The translations under genes were made by a program, and so were the position numbers. Shown here piece after piece: positions 34,428 to 45,419 of a stretch of DNA of 64,000 bases. The DNA comes from Hemerocallis citrina (lineage: Eukaryota > Streptophyta > Magnoliopsida > Asparagales > Asphodelaceae). Positions within the stretch are counted from its first letter, which is position 1; each line of letters begins with the position of its first letter. The stretch covers positions 45,064,754-45,128,753 of the forward strand of contig CM030364.1 of assembly GCA_017893485.1 (NCBI GenBank), given 5' to 3'. The notes under the pieces are model-generated. The model was not told the origin of the DNA. It saw only the letters and a list, made by a program, of their open reading frames with translations, and made no database searches.

Positions 34428-34845
34428 TGTTCCAACTCGACCTCCTACGGCGTGGTTGAACACAGCGGGCCATCTTCTCGCCAACGAACCTGCAAACTCT
34501 AAGTTTGGGATCAAGATGAGAGAAGGAAGAAGAAGATGAACAGTGAACAAAAGTCACAAATTCTATTCATAATCGGAATGGGTTACAGGGATGTTTATTT
34601 ATACAAAAGGGAAATACGTGCATTGCACGTATTTGGAAAAGCCGTTAGACAGTTACAACAAGTGGTTGGGTTTTTATGACAAATTTCGTGTACATTTGCA
34701 AATAAAGCCACCAAAGAAGAAAATAACCCAAAGACTGATATGCACTGATATATCCTCTCTAACTCATATCTCGAAGTATGGTCTCTTTTCCACTACTTCC
34801 GCCTGTCGACTATTTGCATTCCGGTTAGATCCAAAAACTGGATCA
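34428..34845 (-). repeat. 3' LTR of OST1-carrying gypsy element
   Basis: 418 bp. Shares the TGATCCAGT start, a GGATATATCAGTGCATATCAGT word and a TTGTATAAATAA TATA region with the LTR at 50429-50838. Confidence 0.9.
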
Positions 34846-34860
34846 TTACTCCCCCCATCA
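34846..34860 (-). other. Polypurine tract
   Basis: GATGGGGGGAGTAA on the minus strand, immediately before the 3' LTR. Confidence 0.85.
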
Positions 34861-34864
34861 AAAA

Positions 34865-35033
34865 AAGATTCCAAGAGTTCATGGAAGTCGGGGAATCGCC
34901 AAAAGAGGTCCCAGTAATTCTCCTAAGTAGCTTCAGTACTGCTGCCATGCTTCCACTGTACTAGGACTTCTGACACTGCAATCTCTCTCTTAGGCACCAT
35001 CTGCAGACCCAAAACCCTACCAGGCCGAGGAAC
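34865..35033 (-). pseudogene. Chromodomain end of gypsy pol
   Basis: The wording REIAVSEVLVQWKHGSSTEAT is followed by a TAG at 34923-34925 and then ENYWDLFWRFPDF. It matches the C-terminal chromodomain of chromovirus-type integrases (VLVKW...ATWED family wording; the expected Trp codon TGG is TAG here). It is read in the same frame as, and directly after, OST1-derived residues ending KHEVDE. Confidence 0.8.
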
Positions 35034-35173
35034 TTCATCAACTTCATGTTTCAAAGCTGCAAGCCTCTGCTGGTGGGAGGCAATAATAGTGTGTTTTAGC
35101 ATAAGCCCCTCTTGCATCTCCTTCTCCTTGGCAACCAACTCCTCCACCTTGGGGTATACCTGAACAACCTGAG
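35034..35173 (-). pseudogene. OST1: OST1 fragment, C-terminal coiled-coil end
   Basis: Reads AQVVQVYPKVEELVAKEKEM then LMLKHT and RLAALKHEVDE. This is the C-terminal cytosolic tail of ribophorin I / OST1. Compared with the family about 15 residues after LMLKHT are missing. Upstream it continues, across the copia/TRIM insertion, at 40611; removal of that insertion and its TSD restores the frame (residues LSAQ at the junction). Confidence 0.82.
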
Positions 35174-35265
35174 CAGATTGTTAGAATATTAATATTAAAC
35201 CATCACCTTTACCACAACTTCTGAGTTTGGGTCTAATGGTAGGGTCTTTCACATGATATCAGAGC

Positions 35266-36133
35266 ATTAATTAAAAAGCTCAATAGCAAGCTTCATCCTT
35301 AATTTTTTTTTCAAAACCCAACTCTGACGTTGGCAACAAGTAACAACAATCAAAATCCAACTCCAACGTCGGAAACAACAATCGACATCAACTTCATCCT
35401 CTTCGAAACCCAACTCCTCGCCTCCCGAAGAACCAACTTCGGCAAACCCAATCGTCAGCACCCAATCAATATCTACAGCAACACCATTGTCGGCACCCCC
35501 ATCGTCGACACTGGAATCTCGAAACCCATCCACTTCGACGCCAGCAACTTCGAAACCCCATCACCTCATCTCCGTTGCATCTTCTTCAACCATAGCCGAA
35601 ACTCCATCCCTCCATCACCGACACCCTATCCACCACCTACAAATTTTCCAAGTTTCCCTATCCCGCTGCCATCTCGATTTCCCTATCCCGCCGCCATACA
35701 AACCTGTTCAATACCCTAACCAATCCTATTTAACCCTAATCCCCTTGTACCCTATTTGACCCATTTACAACCCAATTTCTTACCTGAAACCCACTTTTCC
35801 AAAACCCTACTCATTTTCCCAAAAAAATGCTTTCAAAAACCAAACCCAAATCCAAAAACCTAACCCGAAAATCCTACCCCAAAACAACTCCAACCCTACC
35901 CTAACCCTATCCCTACCTCTACTTATTGTTGTTGGTCTGTTGCTGTCACCGCCAATCGTTGCCGCCGCCGTTCGTTGCCGTAAAAAAAACAAAATTTTGC
36001 AGGTACTAGAACTTCTCCAATGGAACCCCAGTTTCGTCGGTATCTTTCCTTCTCCACTGATTTCCCCGTTGCTACATCATCCTCTTCTTTCTCCCCCACA
36101 TCCTGATCTCCATCTAGATTCCGACAGTAGTAG
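35266..36133 (+). other. Pro/Ser/Thr-rich internal region of copia remnant
   Basis: Starts after the primer site. A frame at 35330-35719 is rich in Pro, Thr, Ser and Ile without recognisable motifs. In copia elements gag would lie here, but I cannot support that from motifs. The same sequence type resumes at 36622-37000. Confidence 0.35.
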
Positions 36134-36621
36134 TGTAACACCCCGTAATTTCAAAAAGAACTACAAAAAGTATATTATATAAATATATAGAGTATGGTGG
36201 CATTATTGGTAAATAAATGTGTAATAGGAGAGGTGGGGGGTCCCACGGGGTTAATTACAGTAGGTATGCTATTTGGATGAGGTTGATGGCGTCAGCCTTG
36301 TGCCAGGGCGCCCACCTGCCGTTTGATGAAAGGAAACAGAGCTTTGCCTCTGTGCTCTCTGTTCATGCTAACGTGGGTGATGGGGCCCACGTGAGAGAGA
36401 GGTCTTGGAGAGAGAGAACAGAAGAAAAGTATAATAAATTAGTCCCATATCGAGAGATTACAAGAATATAATATTAATAAATAATAATGCCTATGATCAA
36501 GAGTCACCAATCCGGTTAACCACCTTTTGAGAGGCAGCCTGTGGGGGCTATTGTACTATACTATGATTAATTTGTCGTCTAAATTGTATAAATTGTTCGA
36601 GCTCGGGGCAAGGGTGTTACA
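36134..36621. mobile_element. Small LTR-like element, 488 bp
   Basis: Starts TGTAACACCCCG and ends GGGTGTTACA, 10-bp inverted ends typical of LTRs related to the other TGTnnC-CCCC elements here. Flanks AGTAG and AGCAC agree in only 3 of 5 bases. It contains a GTCCCATATCGAGAGATT word, similar to sequences often seen in plant LTR promoters. It splits the copia remnant. Solo LTR is favoured; a MITE is possible. Confidence 0.55.
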
Positions 36622-37000
36622 AGCACCACTGCCATCATCCTGATTTTGGCCATCTCCCTCCTCCCATCATCATCCCTAACCCTACCCACCCCTTCTTCCA
36701 ATACCGGTAACACCATCCAGCTCCCTATTTCGATGCTGACACCAACAGTATCTCCATCCTCATTTCAATCCTTGCCACAGCAATAACAGTCGCAATCCTT
36801 CTTACAGTACTTCTTTCCTTCCATCCTCGGTCATGACTGTTACTCTAATCTTGCCATCTCCTACTGATTGGGCTAATCTTCAGCATCACCTCGCTCTTGG
36901 GTCAGTTTGTCATTGCTGGCCCCTCTGCCCCTACATTCTTTGTTACTCTAGGTATGAATTCTTCCTAAATTTTAGATTCTGGTACATCACATCATCTTAC

Positions 37001-38453
37001 TGTTATGTTTCGACGGCAATCACAGATTAACACAACGGAAGGAAAAAATACAAAATATCGAAACCTAGCCATGGATCCATGCAAAAACCATAAATACGCC
37101 AACCACAGCACTGCAAAGGTTGTGATGCCTCTACTGTATCCACACCAAAGGATCAAATCAAGCTCTCTCACGCCGCGGTGCTAGCTGTGGGAAAGAGATG
37201 TTCCTCACAATCTCTCTCTCTCACACTATTTCTGTGATGACTAGGGTTTTCTCCTCGGTTTCTTTTCCACAAAAATATATCGTATATATAGGTGTATAAA
37301 ATCAACCCTAAGAGAGTGGTAAGGCTGTTGGGCTCACAATCTACCCTGAGTTAGATTCGTGTGGCCCTTCTAACTTTAGTTGGCCCATTTAATCTAATTA
37401 ATTACCCAACCATGTCATGAGTCCAATTCTTACTAGGATTCCCAATTAAATTCATCTCATGAATTTAAATCTCAATTTCGATCTATTCTAAGTGTGTTGA
37501 CCCTATAGGTTCCCATTACGTTGATAGTAATACTAAAATCCTATTCTAGTGTTACAAACAGTGAGCTGTATCTAGCAATACATCACTGCTACTCAAGTGA
37601 CGGGAATGTCAGTGATTTGACATAACTTATCTGTGACCAATGTTACCATATAGTCTAGTTCTTTTATCCAGATATCTTAATTGACCATAAGGCATTGAGC
37701 GTGTCACCCTTGTATAGTTCAATCTTTATTTTTTTGATGTCTGAGTAGACTTACTAAAACAAATGAGCTCAATATCTTATACTAACTCATTTGAGTACGG
37801 CCATGCATTTTGCAGTCTCACTCAATCAAGAGGCCTATGGATATCACTTTTGTTATGTAGGATGGACAAACCTATCTAAGTCATTCATATCCCTCCGCAT
37901 GATTTGTAGTAATATCCAATAGTCGGCATTATAATCACCTTATTACAGGCAACGTTTGACAGTATTAAAACATATAACTTCTCATGTAGGGAACCGTAGT
38001 AACATCAAGTTAAAGGACTACGTACATCATGGTCATTGTGAGAACCGCTTATGACACTCACGTAATGATCCATATTGCGTTCTCATGGTGGGTCAGTCCA
38101 GTATATTATTACTCTAATATATACCCATGTGAAGACTTGATATCTTATATCCATGATCTGTGAGAATGGTCATTAGTCTATGCACACACCAGTCTCTATG
38201 TATTATCGTTGTCCTAATTCATAATAATACTTGACTAGGAGCATTTAAAAATAGTGTTCTGATTTCAGTCAATAAGATCTCACAATCAAGTCATGTAGTC
38301 GATATCCCATGGCATTGAACTTATTAATCTAAGGACTTTATTATGTTCATTTAATTCACAATAAATAAAATTCCTTAATAGGAAATAAATGTCATGATAC
38401 TATGTAAACTAGTAATGTCAATACACAACTAGCCTCTAGGACATACACCAACA
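37001..38453 (-). mobile_element. Solo LTR, copia type (minus strand)
   Basis: On the minus strand it starts TGTTGGTGTATGTCCTAGAG, a common copia LTR start, and ends near GTCGAAACA or CATAACA. A TATA-like TATATATACGATATA lies on the minus strand at about 37278-37292. No PBS or coding follows. No clear TSD was found, and the left border could be 37001 or 37006. It interrupts the copia remnant. Confidence 0.65.
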
Positions 38454-38539
38454 TTTATTAGTAATTATACACTGCTCACCACCAGCACTGCACTTCTCTC
38501 TCACTCTACCCTACGCATAGCCGATGGCTCACAACTTCT

Positions 38540-40334
38540 CACTACACACTCAGGGTCTATTAGCTCTCCCACTCTTACATTACTTCATATTCTTTATGCT
38601 CCTCATTTATCCATGAACCTTATTTCTATTAGTGCACTGTGCAATAGTGGTATTGTCGTAACATTTGATTCATTAGATTGTTTTATTACCAATTCACATA
38701 CTGGTCAGGAGTTTGGGCATGCTCATTGATAGGACGTCTATATCATCTAGATTTTCTTCATACACAAATCTCATCGTACTCTTGCTGGTGTTGTGTCCTC
38801 TGATGTTGACCTGTAGCACCGATGTTTAGGACATATTAGTGAGTCTCACCTCAAGACTTTAGCCCGTAGTGGTGCACTTGGTCCTCTTTCTTTTACACAT
38901 TTGTCTGATTTTAGGGTTGTCATTTTACCAAACACATAGCACTCCCTTAAAAAAACACATCTCAAGCCACCCATCTTTTTTAACTTGTTAATTCTGACAT
39001 ATGGGGACCCTCACTTGTGCCTTCGTGCAAAGGCTATATATATTATGTTGCCTTCATTGATGACTTTACTCAATATACATAGGTTTTTATTATGTGCCAA
39101 CGATCTGAGATTCCTAATATTTATCAGTTCTTTACGAACATGATTTGCACTCAGTTCGTTGTGCGCATCAAAACTTTTCGCTCAGACGGTGCTCGTGAGT
39201 ACACTTCTGCTGCTATGAGATCAATCCTTCAATCTCATGGTACACTCTTTCTACAATCATGCCCTCATGCACATGAGTAAAATGGTGTCGCTAAACACAA
39301 GCATCGTCACATCCTTGAGATGGCTCACGGTCTTCTACTCTTCTATTTTGTTCCTCATTCTTTCTAGATTGAAGTTGTCATGACGTCTGTTAGTCTTATT
39401 AACATCACTCTCTCCTCTGCCCTATCTAGCACATCACCTTATGAGGCTCTTCATCACTCACCATCGGACTTCAGTATACTCCGTACTTATGGGTGCACCT
39501 GTTATGTCCTTCTCCCTCCCATTGAGTGCACGAAGCTCACCGCCTGAGCTGTTAAGTGTGTTCACCTAGGTCTTAGTCCAGAGCATAAAGGATATCATTG
39601 TGTTGATCTTGTGGCAGGTCGTATTCGTATTTCTCGACATATCTCCTTTGTGAAAGGCTCTCCCTACCACTTGACCTCTCCTAAGGATGCTAGTTTTCTC
39701 GACTCCTCAGTTGTTGGGCCTATCTCCCTGGCCATACTTTCATGCATTCCATTTGATCCCACTCCTTTGGCTCCTTCCCATCTCATACTAACATTCCACC
39801 TATTATTCCTCCTACGGAGACACCACCTGCATCCCCACAGCATCATGCACCTCACCACCTGTATCTCCACAGTTGCATGCGTACACACCACATATCTCAC
39901 CCCCACACACTGTCCATCCACCACCGATCCGTCAGTCTACACATTCTACCTTAGGCATCCTCCCGGCACATTACACACCTGTTGCCACTGGTCTTTCAGA
40001 CCAGTTTGGTTTTGCCACTCTAGCCTCAGACTCACCACAGTTTCATGCATATCTCACAGCTATACACTCCATACGTGAGCCTAGAACCTATCAGAAAGCT
40101 ATTCAATATCCTGAGTGGCAGAAAGCTATTGCAAAGGAGTTCAATGCATTTGATCAGACTGACGCTTGGGATGTTGTTCCACTACCAGTGGTCATCGATC
40201 ATGTTAGCTACAAGTGGATCTTCAAGGTCAAATATCGACCTGATGGCTCCATTGAGCGGCACAAGGTTCGTCTAGTTGCCTGAGGATTTACTCAGGAGCA
40301 TGGGATTGATTGTGATAAGATTTTTGTGTTATCG
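38540..40334 (+). pseudogene. Copia pol remnant: integrase to RT start
   Basis: Fragments in shifting frames: NSDIWGP (about 38992), YVAFIDDFTQYT (39048), IKTFRSDGAREYTS (39168-39213; the second catalytic Asp of integrase lies in RSDG) and HKHRHILEMAHGLLLFYF (39297-39350). Then comes GRIRISRHISFVKG (39617). The RT start at 39873-40283 has PEWQKAIAKEFNAFDQTDAW and YKWIFKVKYRPDGSIERHKV. The sequence stops dead at the second 75-bp LTR, so RT active site and RNase H are missing. Many stops; not functional. Confidence 0.88.
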
Positions 40335-40610
40335 TGTTAGAATATTAATATTAGACCCTCACCTTTACCACAACTTCGGAGTTTTGGTCTACTGGTAGGG
40401 TCTTTCACATGGTATCAGAGTAACTCAGGCTCGAATCTCACCGGCTACACAATTTAAAAGCGGATTTTAAAAAAATTACCGTTGCGTATAGTCCAAGTCT
40501 TGGCCCACAAATATGGGCCTCGACTTGCGGGGGTGTGTTAGAATATTAATATTAAACCCTCACCTTTACCACAACGTCGGAGTTTTGGTATACTAGTATG
40601 GTCTTTCACA
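40335..40610 (+). mobile_element. TRIM (miniature LTR retrotransposon)
   Basis: 276 bp: 75-bp LTR (40335-40409), PBS TGGTATCAGAG (40410-40420), about 100 bp of non-coding body, purine-rich tract TTGCGGGGGTG (40525-40535), 75-bp LTR (40536-40610). It has every cis signal of an LTR retrotransposon and no protein. It shares LTRs with the adjacent copia remnant. Confidence 0.85.
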
Positions 40611-40873
40611 GAGATAACTGCAAAAATTCTAACAGTGGCTTCAATTCTTCGGTCAATTCTTTTAGTAACTCATCTGCATTTTTACGAGCAATGTTGCTAG
40701 ACTGGACATCTCCTATCTTGGAGAGATCATGTAACATTGCCTCCAACTTATCATGAACTGCTAAGCATAGAGTAATAATGTTATGGATTCTTGCACCTTT
40801 GCTTGCACCTCATCTAACTGAAGTTTTGCCATATAGGATGCAGAAATTTGGAGATAAACATATCAGTATGCAT
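40611..40873 (-). pseudogene. OST1: OST1 fragment, late exon
   Basis: Minus-strand reading, with breaks: MHTDMFISK, then SASYMAKLQLDEVQAKVQES, then VHDKLEA, DLSKIGDV, ARKNADELLKELTEELKPLL and EFLQL. The order matches the C-terminal part of plant OST1 after its membrane span. A TAG and at least two small indels break the frame. It joins the piece at 35034-35173 once the composite insertion is set aside. Confidence 0.85.
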
Positions 40874-41928
40874 TTATACAATATATTATGCTAAATCGCT
40901 TTTGTCTAGAAATTTTCTCCTTTTTTCTTATTAAAATAAAAGAAAAGGAGAGTAAATGTAGTGGATAACTCCCCACTCTTGCTCCATCCAAATTTTGTAT
41001 TGGAATCATATCCTTTAATCAAATCTCAAAAATCATGCAATAATGTATAGATGCTATTTGATGAATTTTTCAAAAACAATTTTATTATTTTTTCATTTTG
41101 AAAGTTATGTTCAATATTGTTACTATCTATACAATATATTATGCTAAGACCACTTCTGATCCAAATGTTTTTTTTCCTTTTTTTCATTTTAAAATTAAAA
41201 AAAAATGCAAATGTATTAGGTAACCAGTACAGTCACAAAAATCCAAAATCCAGAACCGACCAGGAAACGACATTGGACCAGAATTGACCTGGTCTATTGT
41301 TGGTAGGGTTTGGGTCCTAAAATAGGACTCGTCCATATTTTCGAATCGGGTCCAGGTCCGCTAAACATGGACCCAACACGTACCCGGACTCAGACTTGGT
41401 CTATTGAAGGTAAGATCCAAGTCCTAAAATAGGACTCCTTCATATTTTCGGGCCAGGTCTGGTTCAGCTCAAAATGGACCCGGCACAGACCCAGCCAAAA
41501 AAACCCTAACCTCCTAATTAAACAAAACAAAAATAAAGAAACAAGAAGAAGCAACAGGCCCAACCTCCCACTCCTGCCTGACGTCACTCGCTCGCAGCTG
41601 CCCGAACCCGATGGGTAACATTTTTTTAACAGGGCCCGGACCCATTTCTCTCAGGTCGGGTGTCGAGTTTGGGTCCAATATTTGAACCAGTAAAGAAGCT
41701 GGTCCAGGTTCGGTAGTGCAGGACCCAACCTGACCAACTCGATAACAGTTCTAGAGGTAAACCTTACTTGCTCTTTATCCTTACAAATTTTAAACTAGAA
41801 TCATATCTGTTAATCAAACCTAAAATATTCAAATATTGTATACATGTTATTATATGAATTTTATATATATATAAAAAAAGCTTTGTTATTTTCTCATTTT
41901 TGAAAATAATGTGCAATATTGCACAGGG
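40874..41928 (-). other. Intron-like sequence inside captured OST1
   Basis: Between the membrane-span exon (45154-45419) and the late exon (40611-40873) lies AT-rich, stop-filled DNA with no OST1 homology, at the point where the protein wording jumps from ACIIY to MHTD. It contains an imperfect direct duplication (40875-41155 against 41760-41925, for example the AATATTATGCTAA and CTTGCTC...AATCATATC words) and a small hAT-like insert. It is best read as a retained host intron, but exact splice sites are not clear. Confidence 0.55.
41226..41754. mobile_element. Non-autonomous hAT-like element
   Basis: 529 bp rich in GGGTCC/GGACCC words, with an 8-bp near-TSD AGGTAACC (41218-41225) and AGGTAAAC (41755-41762). 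The right terminus on the minus strand reads CTAGAACTGTTATCG. The termini pair poorly, so assignment is tentative. No coding. Confidence 0.5.
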
Positions 41929-44900
41929 TGTAGCACCCCGAATTTCCAATATAATATCTCAGAAATACGTGGCTTAATTCCTAGCATCTACCTCAATGTA
42001 ATAGTAAACATAGCCAAAACACAAATAAAATTTTCAACTATTATTACATCAATCTTTACAAAACACAGCGGAAAATTAAACACCTTCAATTACAAATTCT
42101 TTCTTTTACAACACATTCTTTTACAATTTACATAAGCCATATAGTCAATCTACCACAAGTATCCAATCCCAAGCTATAGATACCTACCTGTAAAATATGA
42201 GGATAGAGATAATCCTAACCCCCCAAAAAATGGGGTCAGCCATAACCGTGTGAGTGACATCAAAAGAAATGCAACATAAATTAAGTCATGATCAACACAT
42301 AGCAACAGTAGTAATGAAAGGAATATGAAAGAACAATAAATATTGTATGAAAACATCAAGTGAAACTAGACTAAGTGTCAAGTGTAGGAAACAAAAAACA
42401 ACATGCATAAACCAATTCAAGAAAACACCAATGCTATATGCTCTCTCTATGCACACTTGTCGAATCTATGCTCTCTGCTCTACATAGATCCAGTGCAAGC
42501 CCTTAACGTTCTCCACTTAATAGGGTTAAATCTCTTGTTCTGCAACTAAACCTACTACGATCCCTACTATGATATTTAGATAAACTCTGAGTATCTAGCT
42601 CATGCCCCGATAATTCCGGAGGTCAATCTCTATCCACAGATAATTTTGGAGACTATTTCACTCACACCTAGGAATTTTTGAGAATATCCCACACCGCAAG
42701 CTATGATGCCTCATCACACAAATACCCTATGAGTGTCGCATCGACCCCGATAATTTTGGAGATCAATCCCACACCACAGGTAATTTCGAAGACTATTTCA
42801 CTCACATCTCGATAATTCCAGGGATTATCCACACTGCAAATCATACTGAGGTCCATAATCTATGTTTGCACTCATTTTATCATATCACCATCTAGTGCCT
42901 GTCCTTATCTTTTTAAGTTAATTAATTAATTACGAGTCTCCTAGAGTTAGTGTACCCTACCAGACTTAACTCAACTGATCAACAACAAAGCCACAGCTGG
43001 CTAAACCACAAAAATCTCAACTGCCGGTGTACTAGGGTCCCACTCATCCTCTAGAGACTCACAACTCAACCATCAACACAAAATATTTCATAAAACTCTC
43101 AATTCCATTATCAAAACGTTTATATCAAGAAACTTCTTAAATCAACAAGTCCAAATTCATTTAATATATTCATAAAATTTTCAGAACTGAAATAAAATAT
43201 TAAATCCATTAAATAACTGAAAATCATATTTTTGAAGTCGTAGAATATCACAAATCATCAACTCCTTCGAAAACCATATATTCTTCATTTAGTAAACTCA
43301 TAGGAATTCAATTTAAATTCTATTATAATCAAAATGTAACTCTCTGTAAAATCTGTAGCAAAAACATCATCTAAAATAGTAGAACAATAAACCATAATAC
43401 TGAAGAAACAATTGTTCAAGAAAACGAAGAAAATCAAATAAAAACAGCCAGTAAAACAACTGACGGTCGACCGCTCAAATAGTGCAAAAACAGGGCAGTC
43501 GACTATCAAGTGAAAATTCCCAAATTAAAGAATGTCGGTCGACAATTAGTTGCTATACAGCCAGTTTAAGGTTTGTGCACATTTCGACTGATATAAGATT
43601 TAACTTTGTAAAACCACAAATTTGTAAAACCAAATTTCTGAGATGGTTGAATATAACTTGTATAACATACTGGAGTTTATAAAATTAATCAAAACTTCAT
43701 CAAGATCATAAAAGGACAATTTTTCATCAAAATAACTTCAAAACAGACAATGTGATATATAAGCATGTATATGTGTGTTTAAGCATCAGTAAAACTACAA
43801 GAAGCATCATATATATGTGGTATATTATTCTGATCAAACTCAGTATTCACAACACTCAGATTTCAATCGAAATTTCATAAAACATCAAAATTAGCTTCGG
43901 CAGTTCTTCAACAGTAAGAGATGTTCATATGTGTGTATTGTATTCCATTAAACTCATACACAACTATTAACATCAGTTACACATGAACAAAAGCAATTTA
44001 TAACATGATTTAATCGAGTTATATATACTCATCCGAATATCAATAACCGCCCAAACATATGGATATACACTGTATAAGTTTTTTTTTAAGTCAATTTGTG
44101 TATTATATAACATGCATACCCATTATAATTCATCAAATCAGTAAGCATATGAAGAAAACAACCTACTCATGGTTTCTATTAGGTTCTTAACAAATCTCAA
44201 GTTATCTATATAGAGTTTTAATTATCAGTAGCATGGTTTTCATGAAAAGATTCAATCTTTAGTCATACATCTTTTAATAAACTCATTAAATCATCATACC
44301 ATCCCCTAGCATGCTTTCTAATAGACAAATCATCACATACAACATGTTTAGAACAATAGGAAAACAAACATATGTCGCTCACCTTATTGAAGAATCAATC
44401 GAACATAATAAAGAATAAGAAAAGTCATTCCTTTCGCAAGAAAACCAAGATCCTCGCTTCGAAACTCCAAAAAAATAATAATAAAGAAAACCCTTTGTGT
44501 AGTACAGCAAAGAGATGGCTACACTCTCTTTTAAATAGGCCGAAAATAGGGTTTCTAAGGTTTTTGAATAGATTTGTAAAATATATCTTTTGAATATATC
44601 TTTACATATATAAATCATTATACTTGCAAATTAGATAAACCAATTAAATTTAAATTTAAAACAAAACAATTGCTCCAGATCTAGCCGGCACTGATCATAA
44701 AACTCAAAAAACGAAATTTGTACTTTTTGCCTTCTAAGTGACGATTTTGTAGAAAGACAATTCTTTAACAAAACTTGCAAAATAAACCAAATCCATTAAA
44801 ATAAAAGGTAAAATCTTTACCTCTGAGTTAACTAGCCATCATGTTCAGCTCAAAAAACTGAAAATCTGGAGTTTTTACTCCATGTGGTTATTTTGCACAA

Positions 44901-45148
44901 AAACCCCTCCTTTTGTATTATTTGCAAATAGGTCAAATAATTATAAGAAAAATTCAGAAAATTCACAAATAATACTTACTAATAAATAATAGATTTCTCC
45001 TGAAATAATTTTTGATTTTGAACTTCCCCAAGAAAATATTTGCACGTGTAAAAAGGTAAATTTCAGAAAAACTTTGTTAAATCACCAAAAATCATTTTGA
45101 TTCATTTATAATTCTCAAAATCATTATTTAAAAGTCTAGGGTGCTACA
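41929..45148 (-). mobile_element. 3.2-kb solo LTR (family D, gypsy-like)
   Basis: Starts TGTAGCACCCCG and ends GGGTGCTACA, with a perfect 5-bp TSD CAGGG (41924-41928 and 45149-45153). It lies inside captured OST1. It includes a minisatellite at 42595-42845 built on GATAATTTTGGAGA and CCACACC words, and GTCGACC words at 43463-43550. It has no gag-pol coding. The ends and size relate it to the family C LTRs. Confidence 0.85.
42595..42845 (+). repeat. Minisatellite in family D LTR
   Basis: About six diverged copies of a unit with (C)CGATAATTTTGGAGA, ATTTCACTCACA and CCACACCGCA words, period around 40 bp. Confidence 0.6.
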
Positions 45149-45153
45149 CAGGG

Positions 45154-45419
45154 TTATACTAGTGTAGATGATACAAGCAACAAATAAGAAGAAGAAGCCA
45201 CAGACTAACATGATTAGTTCTGTAAGCAGCGAGAGATTGTTGTACTTATAGTGCACTTGAAACTGCATGCATGTTATGCTTAGGAACCACATTTGTCTTC
45301 TCCAAGACAACTACAGGTCTCCCAATCATATCCAAGTGTTAATATTTGATCTCTCGTTGTTCCATGGAAGGAAATGGAGTGGAAACAGAAATGTCTTTTG
45401 TCCCTTCAGGCAAAACAAC
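45154..45419 (-). pseudogene. OST1: OST1 fragment with membrane span
   Basis: Minus strand: LPEGTKDISVSTPFPSMEQR, a TAA, then GRPVVVLEKTNVVPKHNMH, and after a frameshift FQVHYKYNNLSLLTELIMLV and CGFFFLFVACIIY, which is the single transmembrane helix near the OST1 C-terminus. The left border is a later solo LTR (TSD CAGGG), the right border another (TSD ACAAC). Joined to 48455-49472 it continues the family sequence without an intron. Confidence 0.9.

Larger units (their letters stand above)
35179..40610 (+). mobile_element. Copia/TRIM composite with three 75-bp LTRs
   Basis: Three copies of a 75-bp LTR starting TGTTAGAATATTAATATTA and ending TCTTTCACA lie at 35179-35253, 40335-40409 and 40536-40610. 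The outer two are flanked by a near-perfect 5-bp TSD (CAGAT and GAGAT), so the whole is one insertion. After the first LTR comes TGATATCAGAGC, and after the second TGGTATCAGAG, both tRNA-Met primer sites. Between LTR 1 and LTR 2 is a degenerate copia body; between LTR 2 and LTR 3 is a 126-bp TRIM body. Two further LTR-like elements are nested (36134-36621, 37001-38453). Confidence 0.82.

Noticed and set aside
35330..35719. Pro/Ser/Thr-rich frame as copia gag
   Set aside because: No zinc knuckle or gag motif; kept only as an unassigned internal region.
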